From Methanosarcinaceae archaeon (GTDB taxonomy: Archaea > Halobacteriota > Methanosarcinia > Methanosarcinales > Methanosarcinaceae): a stretch of DNA of 35,008 nucleotides. Below, in pieces: positions 23,722 to 32,086 of the stretch. The first letter of the stretch is position 1. Each line of letters begins with the position of its first letter. The translations under genes and the position numbers were made by a program. The stretch covers positions 1 through 35,008 of the forward strand of contig JAQVBP010000005.1 of NCBI GenBank assembly GCA_028690255.1, written 5' to 3'. The notes beneath the pieces were generated by a model. The model searched no databases. It was given only the letters and a program-made list of their open reading frames with translations, and was not told where the DNA came from.

Positions 23722-25345
23722 TGATAACAAGTCAAAATCAATCGAAATAAAAGAGATTCTTGGAGATGAAATAGAAGAAAATATTTATTTTTCAGATGTA
23801 TATATAGGATTTTTGTACACATTCAATATAGAAATTAAAAACATTTTATCAAAAAAAGAAATACAGTGTTTGCTGAAGGATAAAGGAATAAATGCTGAAT
23901 GGAATGAGAATGAAGAATATACAAAAGTTTTTGAAAGTGCAGAAGTTTTTTTTAAAGCCCCAGTGAGTGTTTTTACAAAACCACTTCGATTTAAAATCGG
24001 TTATTTATATTTTAAATGTCCACATATAAAGTACAAAGAAAATATAGAATGTATGTTTGATAAGCCTACAAAAATCGAATTATTTTTAACAATATACCCA
24101 AAACTTAAAAAAGCGATTTTACTTTTCAATATAAAACTAGAAAGTTGTGACTCGAATGACATTATTTTTCTCCGACATTGTTTCATGGGAGATAGACAAG
24201 AATTAATCCTTGACATTGAGCGATCTAATCCAAAAATATGCAAAACCTGTAACAAATTTAAAATCGATTGTGGCATAAGCAAACACTATTATAAGGAATT
24301 TAAAATTGACTGTGATATATATAATTACAGTGAAGAATTCAAAATTTATTTAGATATATGCGAACATTATAAAAAATATAAAAGATATTGTGAGAGATAT
24401 AAAACCTGTAAAAAAGTTAAAATTGATTGTTATATAAATTTTATTAAATCAGCATTTAGTGAAGTGAACGAAGAAAAATCAGATCAATCCGAAAAAAAAA
24501 TAGATAAAACTGATACGGAAAAATCGGAAGAAGAAAACACCTCATGCCCCATTGTTGTAAAAACAAACATAATAGAAATTCGGAACATATCCAACTTAAA
24601 TTATTTAAACGTAGATAATTGTGAAGATGATTTATTAAGCAGATATCCCAGACAGATATACAGTCTTTTGGTGGGAGACGAAGGATGGAAGTTTGTTCCA
24701 CGGAAACTGGCAATATCCAGAATAAAAAAAAGATGGGGGACCAGAGGATTTTTTACTGTATTCACATTCAATAACTCAGTTCTAGTTTTCAATTTTACAA
24801 AAACGAACCATTATAAAATATATGGATATACTCAAAAAGAATTAAGCAAAAGATTCAGACAAAAAACCGACGAATATTTTACCTTATGTTATGAAATTGC
24901 AGGCCTTGAACATGGTCCACTAACGAACCTTGAAATTGCATCGGTTATTCGATGTTCTCTTGATACTCTTTTTGAAAAACTTGATGATAAAAAATCAGAG
25001 TTGAATTATGAAAATGAAGATAATATAGTAAAAAAATTTCGTTCATGCATTTTCAATCATAAAAAAATCGAAAACATTAACCGCATGAAAAACGCAGTAA
25101 ACACAACTCTACTTGACCTAAATAAAATGAACAAAATATGGGAATTGGGGGAGCTACTTAACATGTTTAGTGAAAGTCTGTCAATATCGAAAGACATACT
25201 CAAGCTTGAGAAGAAATCGAATTTCATAGAAACCAAAATAATGACAGAGTATCAGAAAAATAACAATCTGATTTTAAGTGTATTAACATTACTTACAGTT
25301 ATCCTAACCTTTTTAGGGATTATTTGTGCAGTATATGAAATATAG
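23684..25345 (+). CDS. Unknown 553-aa protein with Cys-rich centre and C-terminal membrane helix
   Basis: I do not recognise this protein. An N-terminal part of about 1-180 looks mixed alpha/beta. Residues about 185-250 hold many cysteines within a loosely repeated pattern (FKIDC, YKEFKIDC, EEFKIY, ICEHYKKY, KKVKIDC), possibly several metal sites. A Glu/Lys/Ser-rich linker follows (about 262-285). The C-terminal half contains a WGTRGFFTVFTF segment, a long charged helical stretch and one membrane helix at about 527-550. It overlaps the upstream methyltransferase gene, and a second ATG at 23693 is also possible. The low GC and the linkage to a methyltransferase and nearby toxin-antitoxin genes suggest an acquired, perhaps defence-related, pair; that role is inference only. 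Confidence 0.6.
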   Translation: MGEMYLLPQKKSDDNKSKSIEIKEILGDEIEENIYFSDVYIGFLYTFNIEIKNILSKKEIQCLLKDKGINAEWNENEEYTKVFESAEVFFKAPVSVFTKPLRFKIGYLYFKCPHIKYKENIECMFDKPTKIELFLTIYPKLKKAILLFNIKLESCDSNDIIFLRHCFMGDRQELILDIERSNPKICKTCNKFKIDCGISKHYYKEFKIDCDIYNYSEEFKIYLDICEHYKKYKRYCERYKTCKKVKIDCYINFIKSAFSEVNEEKSDQSEKKIDKTDTEKSEEENTSCPIVVKTNIIEIRNISNLNYLNVDNCEDDLLSRYPRQIYSLLVGDEGWKFVPRKLAISRIKKRWGTRGFFTVFTFNNSVLVFNFTKTNHYKIYGYTQKELSKRFRQKTDEYFTLCYEIAGLEHGPLTNLEIASVIRCSLDTLFEKLDDKKSELNYENEDNIVKKFRSCIFNHKKIENINRMKNAVNTTLLDLNKMNKIWELGELLNMFSESLSISKDILKLEKKSNFIETKIMTEYQKNNNLILSVLTLLTVILTFLGIICAVYEI

Positions 25346-25424
25346 TCACGCTTGCATTCGATGCGACAAAAATTACATGATGGTTTATATTTTGTTGTCG
25401 CATTACTCATGCTCGTGACTATAT
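25340..25424 (+). repeat. Large imperfect hairpin overlapping a stop codon
   Basis: ATATAGTCACG...GCGACAAAA (25340-25371) pairs with TTTTGTTGTCGCAT...CGTGACTATAT (25389-25424), an inverted repeat with more than 25 paired positions and a few bulges. The TAG stop of the 553-aa gene lies in the left arm. No T-run follows. It could end or stabilise the transcript, or be a remnant of a transposable end. Confidence 0.7.
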
Positions 25425-25535
25425 TATTACCAAATATAGCAATAATTCACTGATTCCGTGACAATTTAATATTTATTATACACCAATTTCTTTGAAAAAG
25501 AAACATAATCCAGTAGACTTCTCTTCTCTGCCCTC

Positions 25536-25721
25536 AGTTGCCTTTAAATGCCGGTACTTCCTACTATCCCCTGATCGACATGCCACGGAAAAAGCAATTT
25601 GAAAAACCCCTGCATGGGGACAAGGAAAGTTTGAGATTCGCAAGCCTGAGCCAATTACCCGCTACAGGGCCCGGCGTCTGAAATGCCGGACCTGGCCGAT
25701 ATAAGCTACGGGACCGGGGGC
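25536..25721 (+). pseudogene. Decayed duplicate of the 5' end of the methyltransferase gene at 26675
   Basis: This stretch aligns to 26673-26860 along its whole length with scattered substitutions. It has two single-base deletions (near the codons for ATPEP and for RTLAD) that break the frame. It ends abruptly after the SAM motif region. It lies in the same orientation about 1.1 kb upstream of the intact gene, with the toxin-antitoxin pair between the copies. Confidence 0.88.
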
Positions 25722-25860
25722 GAATCAATGTGAAAAAAAATCAATGTGAGAAAAGACAAATTTCATTCTCTTCCGTTTCTCTTTTACGTTTCTCTTTTTG
25801 CTTTCTGGCTTTCTGGTTTTCTGCCCTTATTGAAATTCGCCAGGTCTTTATTTAGTATAG

Positions 25861-25895
25861 CCAATTATAATGTGCTATAGTAAGTTATAAATTGG
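25861..25895 (+). promoter_or_regulatory. Operator-like inverted repeat and TATA box of the toxin-antitoxin operon
   Basis: CCAATTATAA (25861-25870) and TTATAAATTGG (25885-25895) form an inverted repeat around the promoter, and the right arm holds the likely TATA box. The antitoxin ATG follows 21 bases later, so the mRNA may be almost leaderless. Autoregulation by the antitoxin is usual for such systems and would fit this site. Confidence 0.55.
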
Positions 25896-25915
25896 TTCAA
25901 ATCTAATAGCTGTTT

Positions 25916-26140
25916 ATGGCTGAAACGACGACCATTCAGGTAAAACAGAGCACAAAAGAAGCTCTTGAGAGAATGAAAATCTTCTCTAGAGAAACTTACA
26001 ATGATGTCCTGGAAAGGCTGATGGAAGAGGTTCAGGAAATAAACGAAGAGACAAAAAAAGAGATCGAATGTGCCCGTCAGGAGATTGAAGAAGGCAAATA
26101 CGTTACCCACGAAGATCTAAAGAAAGAAATGGGATTCTGA
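25916..26140 (+). CDS. RelB-like antitoxin
   Basis: This is a 74-aa protein. The N-terminus TTTIQVKQSTKEALERMK looks like a ribbon-helix-helix DNA-binding fold, followed by a long charged helix and a tail (VTHEDLKKEMGF) of the kind that wraps the toxin. It directly precedes the toxin gene with a TGATG overlap (shared base 26140). It should neutralise the toxin and repress the operon. The exact antitoxin family is inferred mainly from context. Confidence 0.75.
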   Translation: MAETTTIQVKQSTKEALERMKIFSRETYNDVLERLMEEVQEINEETKKEIECARQEIEEGKYVTHEDLKKEMGF

Positions 26141-26409
26141 TGCGTTTTCAAATTATCTGGTCCGAATCAGCAGCTTCCCAACTAAAAAAACTGGACCATT
26201 CCGTTGCAAAGCGCATTTATCGGAAAGTCTCCGAACTTGAGGAGAATCCTTACCGTTACGTGACAAAACTTGTAGGGGATTCCAGTTACAGGCTGCGAGT
26301 TGGAGATTATAGAGTGATTCTGGATATTCAGGGCAACCACCTATCGGTTCTTGTGCTTAAAATCGGGCACAGAAAAGACATTTATAAAACCATAGCAGAA
26401 AACCCCTGA
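26140..26409 (+). CDS. RelE/ParE-family toxin
   Basis: This 89-aa protein has the RelE/ParE pattern: FQIIWSESAASQLKKLD near the N-terminus, then NPYRYVTKLVGDSSYRLRVGDYRVILDI and VLKIGHRKDIYK. RelE toxins cut mRNA in the ribosome; ParE toxins inhibit gyrase. The C-terminal Arg-Lys-Asp-Ile-Tyr and the G-DYRVI segment are typical of the RelE branch, so mRNA cleavage is more likely. It overlaps the antitoxin gene. No further gene lies in the 265 bases after it. Confidence 0.88.
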   Translation: MRFQIIWSESAASQLKKLDHSVAKRIYRKVSELEENPYRYVTKLVGDSSYRLRVGDYRVILDIQGNHLSVLVLKIGHRKDIYKTIAENP

Positions 26410-26674
26410 GTCTTTAGCTCAGTGGCCGTTCACTTCTCGACTTCTTTTTGTCTCTGTATTTTCTTTCCTTACCTGCATTCCGCATTTTTAGGCGCATAAA
26501 GGTCTTTAGCTATTGAATTATATGCTTAAAATATAAGCACATGGTTTTTTTGGACTGGCTTTTAAAATCAGCATCAATTGAGATCATATGTTAGTAATAA
26601 TGCCTATATATGCGCTTAAAATTTGGAAACTAAAATTATAAACAAGAAAAGTTTTCTTTCCCCTGACCAGGTAG

Positions 26675-27757
26675 TTGCCTTTAAATGCCGGTACTCCCTA
26701 CTATTCCCTGATCGATGTGCCAAGGAAAAAGCAATTTGAAAAACCCCTGCATGGGGACAAGGAAAGTTTGAGATTCGCAACGCCCGAGCCAATTGCCCGC
26801 TACAGGGCCCAGCGCCTGAAATGCCGGACTCTGGCCGATATAAGCTGCGGAATCGGGGGCCAGACCATCTTTTTTGCCCAGCAGTGCGAGTCCGTCTACG
26901 CTGTGGAAATCGACCCGAAGAAAATCGAATACGCAAAACAGAACTGTGAGATGTACGGGCTCGAGAACGTGACTTTCATCTGCGGAGATGCCCTCGACCC
27001 GGAAGTCATAGCGCAGATCCCTAAAGTCGATATAGTGTTTTCGGACCCGGCCCGGCCGGCCGAAGAGGACGAGAGGCAGGTCTCAAGTATCGAGCCCGGA
27101 ATCCCGAACGTGCTTGAAGCCTATGCGGAAAAGACCCGGAACTTCGCCTTTGAGGCTCCGCCTCAGATGCCCCCCGAAAGGATTCCCTTTGACTGCGAAA
27201 AAGAGTACATCTCCCTCGACGGGCAGCTCAACCGCCTGACCCTCTACTTCGGAGCCCTCAGGCAGTTTGAAAGGCTGGCAGTCGCCCTCCCTGCGGGAGA
27301 GGGGCTTGTCGCAAAGGAAAACCCGATTTCCCAGGTCCGGGAAACCGATAAAATGAAACTCTATGCCTACGAACCCGAGCCCTCGGTCGTGGCAGCGGAA
27401 CTTTTGCCTGAGCTCATCGACTCCATGATCGACATCGTAGGGCCCCTTGTCGGAGGGTTTGAACTCTTCCGTGTAGATAAAAAAAGGATCCTGCTTACGA
27501 CAGATGCCCTTGCCAAACAGTCCATGGTCAAGAACAACTACCTCGTACTCGGGACCAGGCCTTTCGAGCCGAAGGAAATAAACGAATTTTTGAAGAACAG
27601 AAACGTCGGAAGCGTCGTCCTCAGAGCCGGGGTGAAACCCGAAGCCTACTGGGACGTCAGAAATGAAATCGAAGAAGGCCTGGAAGGAAAAAAGACCGTG
27701 CACCTCTTTGTGAAAGGGGATACCGCAATTCTCTGTGAAGTGCTTTTCAAGGATTGA
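26675..27757 (+). CDS. Class I SAM-dependent methyltransferase, probably RNA-directed
   Basis: This protein of about 360 aa has motif I DISCGIGGQTIFFAQQ, an acidic motif II (VEIDPKKIEYAK), GDAL and a DIVFSDPARP catalytic-like motif. This layout is shared with Tgs1/Trm-type RNA methyltransferases that recognise guanosines. The C-terminal half is less typical and may be a substrate domain. A TAG just before 26675 sets the upstream limit. TTG 26675 and GTG 26717 are both possible; the decayed copy has ATG where this gene has the GTG, which favours 26717. A TATA-like stretch lies near 26630-26645. Confidence 0.72.
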   Translation: MPLNAGTPYYSLIDVPRKKQFEKPLHGDKESLRFATPEPIARYRAQRLKCRTLADISCGIGGQTIFFAQQCESVYAVEIDPKKIEYAKQNCEMYGLENVTFICGDALDPEVIAQIPKVDIVFSDPARPAEEDERQVSSIEPGIPNVLEAYAEKTRNFAFEAPPQMPPERIPFDCEKEYISLDGQLNRLTLYFGALRQFERLAVALPAGEGLVAKENPISQVRETDKMKLYAYEPEPSVVAAELLPELIDSMIDIVGPLVGGFELFRVDKKRILLTTDALAKQSMVKNNYLVLGTRPFEPKEINEFLKNRNVGSVVLRAGVKPEAYWDVRNEIEEGLEGKKTVHLFVKGDTAILCEVLFKD

Positions 27758-27802
27758 AGATTGAAGTTCAGAAACTAAATTTCAGGAAAAAATAAAAGAA
27801 AT

Positions 27803-27835
27803 GCTGCCCGGGTTTTCCGGGTAGCTTACTGTTTT
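27803..27835 (+). terminator. Hairpin terminator after the methyltransferase gene
   Basis: GCTGCCCGG (27803-27811) pairs with CCGGGTAGC (27817-27825), nine base pairs including one G-T, with a T5 run at 27831-27835. It lies 45 bases after the stop and faces alaS coming the other way. Confidence 0.7.
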
Positions 27836-27877
27836 TGTGCCTTATCAGCTGATGACCAACCAATCAGCCAAATACTA

Positions 27878-27929
27878 AACGAATTAGCTAAACGAATTAG
27901 CTAAACGAATTAGCTAAACGAATTGGCTG
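27878..27929. repeat. 13-bp tandem repeat between converging genes
   Basis: AACGAATTAGCTA occurs three times exactly, and a fourth copy ends differently (52 bases). It lies between the terminator hairpin and the end of alaS. Confidence 0.95.
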
Positions 27930-27967
27930 GCCAGCTAATCGATTTTCAAATTAGCTTTTTTATCAGC

Positions 27968-30751
27968 TTATTCGGATTTTCCAGCGCAGGCTTCCTGTAC
28001 AAGCTCAAGCCCGCGGGCCAGGGCAACTTCGATCTTTGAGGGGTCGGTCCCTCCGCCCATGGCAAGGCCCGGCTTTCCACCGCCGCCGCCCCCGACGATT
28101 ATTGACATTTCTCTGACAAGGTCCCCGGCTTTGACCCCGCGGGCCACGGCCGTTTTGCCTGCCGCTGCCACGAGTTTGACTCCCCCTACCTCGCTTGCAA
28201 GAAGGGTTACCACGTCCCCGGCCTTTATGAGTTCGGTTGCGATCTTGTGGAGTTCCTGGGAATCCGCACCTGCAATGAGTTCCGAGACCACTTTCAGGCC
28301 GTCGATTTCTTTTGCATTTTCGAGCAATTGATAAACCCTTGCCCGGGCCAGTTCTTCCTTAAGACGCTCGTTTTCTTTCTTGAGGTCCTTCCATTCTCCG
28401 AAGAAACGCTCCACACTTGCAGGGAGCTGGTCCTGGGGAATACTGAGGGTCTTTGAGGCTTCAACCAGGAGGGCTTCCGTCTTCTGCATGGCAAAGACCG
28501 CCGCGTCTCCTGCCGCAAATTCAAGCCTCTCCACCCCGTCCTGAATCCTCTCTGTCCTCAGGATTTTGATGGGGCCCACAATGCCCGTGCTCGTGCAGTG
28601 CGTCCCGGCACAGGCTTCCACATCGTCGCCCACCTTGACGACCCTGATGAGGTTTCCTGGAGGAACTCCGCCCTGGTAGAGCCCGAAACCGTATTCCTGC
28701 TCGGCTTCGGTTCTCGGCATCCATTCGGTCAGGACCCGCCTGTTTTCCATGACCGTCCGGTTGGCAAGAAGCTCGATCTGCCTGAGTTCGTCAGGGGAGA
28801 TGTGCTTGTAATGGGAAAGGTCCAGCCTTGAATGGTCTTCAAACTTCTGGGCCCCTGCCTGCCAGATATGGTTTCCGAGGACTTTCCTGGCGGCGTCGTT
28901 TACGATGTGGGTTGCGGTATGATGTCTTGCAAGGGCCATCCTGCGCTCCACGTCCACCTTGCCCACAATCATGTCGCCTTTGCTAATCTCCAGCTCGCCT
29001 TCTGAAAGTTCCACTTTGTGCATGATTACCCCGGCATGGACCTGGACGTCCTTTACCCGGTAAACCGCATCCCCGGAACTGATGGTCCCGGTGTCTGCAG
29101 GCTGGCCCCCGCCTTCCGCATAGAAGAAGGTGCTGTCAAGCACGATGTTCCTGTCAAAAACGTCAAGGACAACGGCCTCGAACTCCATGCGGGTGGGCTC
29201 GTCGTAGAAGAGGCGTTTGGTCTTCGGAAGATGAGTGAGTCGTTCTGCATAGGGGAATTCCTCGACTTCCTTTTCCTCGGCCTTGTTCTGTCTTTCTCCG
29301 ATAAGGGAATAAAAGTTGTCCGGGAACTCGACTTCCACCCCGAGCTCGGCCGCGACGTCCTTTGCGGTCTCGGGAGGGATTCCGTGACTGTCGTAGAGTT
29401 CGGTTAACTGAGAGAGGGGGATCTTTCCGCCGCTTTCCTTGAAATGCTTTGCGGATTTCTGGATGATTCTCCGGCCCCGCTCAAGGGTGGTGTTGAACTT
29501 CTCTTCTTCCGACAGAAGGATGTCCTGTATAACAGGGAAGTTTTCCCTGAACTCCGGATACTCGGGCATGTTTTTGATGTGTATGTCCACGATTTCCGAA
29601 AGGGGGGTCCGGATGTCCAGGTCCTTCATCATGCGCATGGTCCTTCTCAGGACCAGCCGGGCAAGATATCCGCCTTTGACATTTGAGGGAATGACCCCGT
29701 CGGCCAGCATGAAGGTCAGGCAACGGGTATGATCCGTGATTGCATAGACCTTTTCAACGGGCTCCATGATGGAGGAGAGTTTGTCCACGGTCATGCCGAT
29801 GCTCGAAGCCACCTGTTTTCTGAGGCCAAAGAGGTTGGCCTTTTCGCTAACGTCCATAAGTCCCGAAAGTCTTGCGTTCTGGGCCAGGATGTTTGCATAT
29901 TCGGGATCGTCGAGTTCGTGTTCGAGCCCTGCAAGCCCCATGAGTTCGTTTACGATTTCAGGGAAGATTGCATCGTAGATCGTGGGTGAGCCTTTTGAGG
30001 CCCAGACGAAACGCTCAAGCCCGTAGCCCGTATCCACGATGTAGTTGTCCATTCTGGAGTAGTTTTCACCCTTGATCGGGATGTCCCCGTTTTTGTCCTG
30101 TTTCAGGTTCATGAAAACAAGAGTTGCGAGTTCAAGCCCGTTTACGATAGTCTCGACGCACGCACCTGCGTTTCCTCCGCCTGCCCAGGGCTCTTCCTTG
30201 TAAGTTACGGCAAAGGGGTCGAGTTTGAGGGAATTGAGGAGCTCGTCACAGAGTTCAAGGGTTCTGTCCTTCCAGTAGATCTCTTTACCTTTGTTGTTGA
30301 AGGCGTGGTGAGCCATCATCTCAAAGGTTGTCAGGTGTCTGCCACTCCTTCCTACCGAGTCAAGGTCATTTAAGCGGATACAGGGCTGAGAGATTGTGAG
30401 GGGGTTGGCCGGAGGTGGGACCTGTCCCGAGGTTACAAAAGGCTGGAAGTCCGCAATGGAGGCAATTGTAAGGTAAATATCGTCCCTCCAGCGAGCAATC
30501 ACCGGGTAGCGGTCGATTCTGGTGTGATCATGGGCCTCGAAAAAGGAAAGGTAATACTCACGCATTTCTGCTATATTGAATTCCCGGGAAAAAGCCGGGT
30601 TTCCAATAAAAGAATAGGGGTCGCATGGAGCGTCTCCGCAGGTCTCTCGGTCAAGATCCCGGGTCCAGAAGAATGCACCACACTTGGAGCACTGCTTCCG
30701 GACAAAACCGTTATCTTTGAAAAAATCAATTTGATACTCGTCTTGAAGCAT
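27968..30751 (-). CDS. alaS: Alanyl-tRNA synthetase (archaeal type)
   Basis: This 927-aa enzyme charges tRNA-Ala. An archaeal N-terminal zinc segment (CSKCGAFFWTRD, residues 21-32, with later cysteines) precedes the class II catalytic core. The editing domain has the zinc ligands HHTATH and CAGTHC. The C-terminal DHHA1-type domain ends in a glycine-rich GGGGGGKPG stretch. The length is normal for archaea. The ATG at 30751 follows a strong GGAGAG site. A minus-strand TATA-like element lies near 30833-30843, giving a leader of about 60 bases. Confidence 0.96.
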   Translation of the reverse strand: MLQDEYQIDFFKDNGFVRKQCSKCGAFFWTRDLDRETCGDAPCDPYSFIGNPAFSREFNIAEMREYYLSFFEAHDHTRIDRYPVIARWRDDIYLTIASIADFQPFVTSGQVPPPANPLTISQPCIRLNDLDSVGRSGRHLTTFEMMAHHAFNNKGKEIYWKDRTLELCDELLNSLKLDPFAVTYKEEPWAGGGNAGACVETIVNGLELATLVFMNLKQDKNGDIPIKGENYSRMDNYIVDTGYGLERFVWASKGSPTIYDAIFPEIVNELMGLAGLEHELDDPEYANILAQNARLSGLMDVSEKANLFGLRKQVASSIGMTVDKLSSIMEPVEKVYAITDHTRCLTFMLADGVIPSNVKGGYLARLVLRRTMRMMKDLDIRTPLSEIVDIHIKNMPEYPEFRENFPVIQDILLSEEEKFNTTLERGRRIIQKSAKHFKESGGKIPLSQLTELYDSHGIPPETAKDVAAELGVEVEFPDNFYSLIGERQNKAEEKEVEEFPYAERLTHLPKTKRLFYDEPTRMEFEAVVLDVFDRNIVLDSTFFYAEGGGQPADTGTISSGDAVYRVKDVQVHAGVIMHKVELSEGELEISKGDMIVGKVDVERRMALARHHTATHIVNDAARKVLGNHIWQAGAQKFEDHSRLDLSHYKHISPDELRQIELLANRTVMENRRVLTEWMPRTEAEQEYGFGLYQGGVPPGNLIRVVKVGDDVEACAGTHCTSTGIVGPIKILRTERIQDGVERLEFAAGDAAVFAMQKTEALLVEASKTLSIPQDQLPASVERFFGEWKDLKKENERLKEELARARVYQLLENAKEIDGLKVVSELIAGADSQELHKIATELIKAGDVVTLLASEVGGVKLVAAAGKTAVARGVKAGDLVREMSIIVGGGGGGKPGLAMGGGTDPSKIEVALARGLELVQEACAGKSE

Positions 30752-30962
30752 AATTATCTCTCCGGATGCGTGGGGGCGGACTCTGCCTGATTTTCAGAGA
30801 AAAGAAAAAGAAAGCAGAAAACCCCCGCTCAACCGTTATATGGGTTTACTTAGATAGAGCATATACAAATTCATCAAGTGCAATCATTGAGTTTAACATT
30901 AAATCCAGTCATTAAGCCTGTTTAAATACAGTGAATAGTCTTAGACATTATGAACATAAAAT

Positions 30963-31110
30963 GAATTATATAAGGTGTTGCATTGGAAAAGTGCTGACAA
31001 AACAAGATTTTGCAGCAATAACAAATTAAAGCGGACTTTAAAATATAAAGATTATTCTGTGAACCGCACCCCCATATCAGCCTTTGGCTGCGGAGGAATT
31101 GCTGTTTGAA
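30963..31110 (+). ncRNA. Candidate structured non-coding RNA
   Basis: A good TATA box (AATTATATAAGG, 30964-30975) predicts transcription from about 30995. The downstream sequence can form a stem GCTG-CAAAA/TTTTG-CAGC (30993-31016, one bulge). A second structure has CCGC...GCGG arms around a CAGCC-TTT-GGCTG hairpin (31063-31092). There is no ORF. The promoter-plus-structure arrangement in a 770-base gap suggests a small RNA, but no known RNA family was recognised. Confidence 0.4.
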
Positions 31111-31269
31111 ATCAAATGATTCTATAGAAAAACCTAATTCTATTTTAAAAGGCTATTTTTTGACTGGATTTTTCAATACTGCATAAATTTAGATGTAAAT
31201 TTCCAACTTTTTCGACATTACCTGATTATAAAAACCATACATTATAAATTTATTGTAAAAATCGCAAAT

Positions 31270-31306
31270 TAAAAAAAGGAAATTCCTTCAACTGGAAGGA
31301 AATTTC
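31270..31306 (-). terminator. Hairpin plus T7 terminator, leftward
   Basis: GAAATTCCTTC (31279-31289) pairs with GAAGGAAATTTC (31295-31306, one bulge). Read leftwards, the hairpin is followed by CTTTTTTTAATT. It faces the yhbY-like gene, 220 bases from its stop codon. Confidence 0.65.
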
Positions 31307-31421
31307 AAAAAAAAGTTACAATAAAAGGAGAAAGGCGCCATCATACCCCTGTTTTCACTTTATAGTGCCACCACCTCTCAGCCAGAAGGAACACCCAAGA
31401 AAATTCCCTGGAAAAGCCGGG

Positions 31422-31493
31422 AAAAACATGAAAAACATGAAAAACATGAAAAACATGAAAAACATGAAAAACATGAAAAACATGAAAAACATG
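31422..31493 (-). repeat. 9-bp tandem repeat, possible multi-T5 termination array
   Basis: AAAAACATG occurs eight times without change (72 bases). Read along the transcript of the neighbouring yhbY-like gene it is (CATGTTTTT)8, a series of T5 runs 32-103 bases after the stop codon. Archaeal polymerase can stop at such runs. Confidence 0.9.
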
Positions 31494-31524
31494 CTGAGTG
31501 CGAGGGGAAGGGGCCCCCGGAAAA

Positions 31525-31791
31525 TTATCTGTAAAGGACCACAGTCCTGCCCCGGGTCTCAATAAGGGTAGACTTTGTTTCCTCTGCAAGTTCTTCTGCT
31601 ATACCTTTCAGGTCCTTCTCCGCTTCCGCACTCTTCAGCACCTTTACTTTCACAAGCCTGCTGGCCTTTATGTGCTTTTTCAGTTCCTCTATTACGGAAT
31701 CAGTAACTCCGTTCTTTCCTATATTTATGATAGGACTGAGTTTGCTTGCCTCTGCCTTTAAACTGTAGATTTTATCCTTTTCCATAAGCAT
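31525..31791 (-). CDS. CRM-domain (YhbY-like) RNA-binding protein
   Basis: This is a protein of about 88 aa from the ATG at 31791; a TTG at 31803 is an alternative and another ATG at 31785 is close. The sequence matches the CRS1-YhbY fold: a basic N-terminus, SPIINIGKNGVTDSVIEELKKHI with the conserved Gly-Lys-Asn-Gly, then LVKVKVLKS and a C-terminal TLIETRGRTVVLYR strand. YhbY-type proteins bind RNA and are linked to 50S ribosome assembly. It stands alone. Confidence 0.85.
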   Translation of the reverse strand: MLMEKDKIYSLKAEASKLSPIINIGKNGVTDSVIEELKKHIKASRLVKVKVLKSAEAEKDLKGIAEELAEETKSTLIETRGRTVVLYR

Positions 31792-32053
31792 TCTCACGGT
31801 CAACCGTATAATTAAGTTTTCCGTTCAAAAAGCATAATCTCCACCTGAAGAGCTATTGATCCAATTCCAAAAGTACATTCACAAACCCGGACTTTCAGGA
31901 TTGATCCATTGATCAAAGAATTGCCCATTATAGGCAGATACCAAAATTCCTCTCAGTCCCCCTCAAACTACCTGACATACTATCAAAACCTGTGGAATAA
32001 TCCGACACCCTGATTTTAGAGAGTTTTGAAGTTAACGGCGTTAGCATTAAATA

Positions 32054-32067
32054 TTAGGGCGACCTAA
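32054..32067 (+). promoter_or_regulatory. DtxR/IdeR-type operator 1 of the feo operon
   Basis: TTAGGGCGACCTAA is an inverted repeat with TTAGG/CCTAA arms and a 4-base spacer, 51 bases upstream of the FeoB ATG. The arms match the core of DtxR/IdeR-type iron repressor sites. Iron-dependent repression is the natural inference. Confidence 0.7.
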
Positions 32068-32086
32068 ATCGCAGATAAGCAATATA

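Noticed and set aside
31365..31565. 66-aa ORF made of Lys-Asn-Met repeats
   Set aside because: It is a translation of the 9-bp minisatellite and overlaps the yhbY-like gene end; no sign of a real protein.
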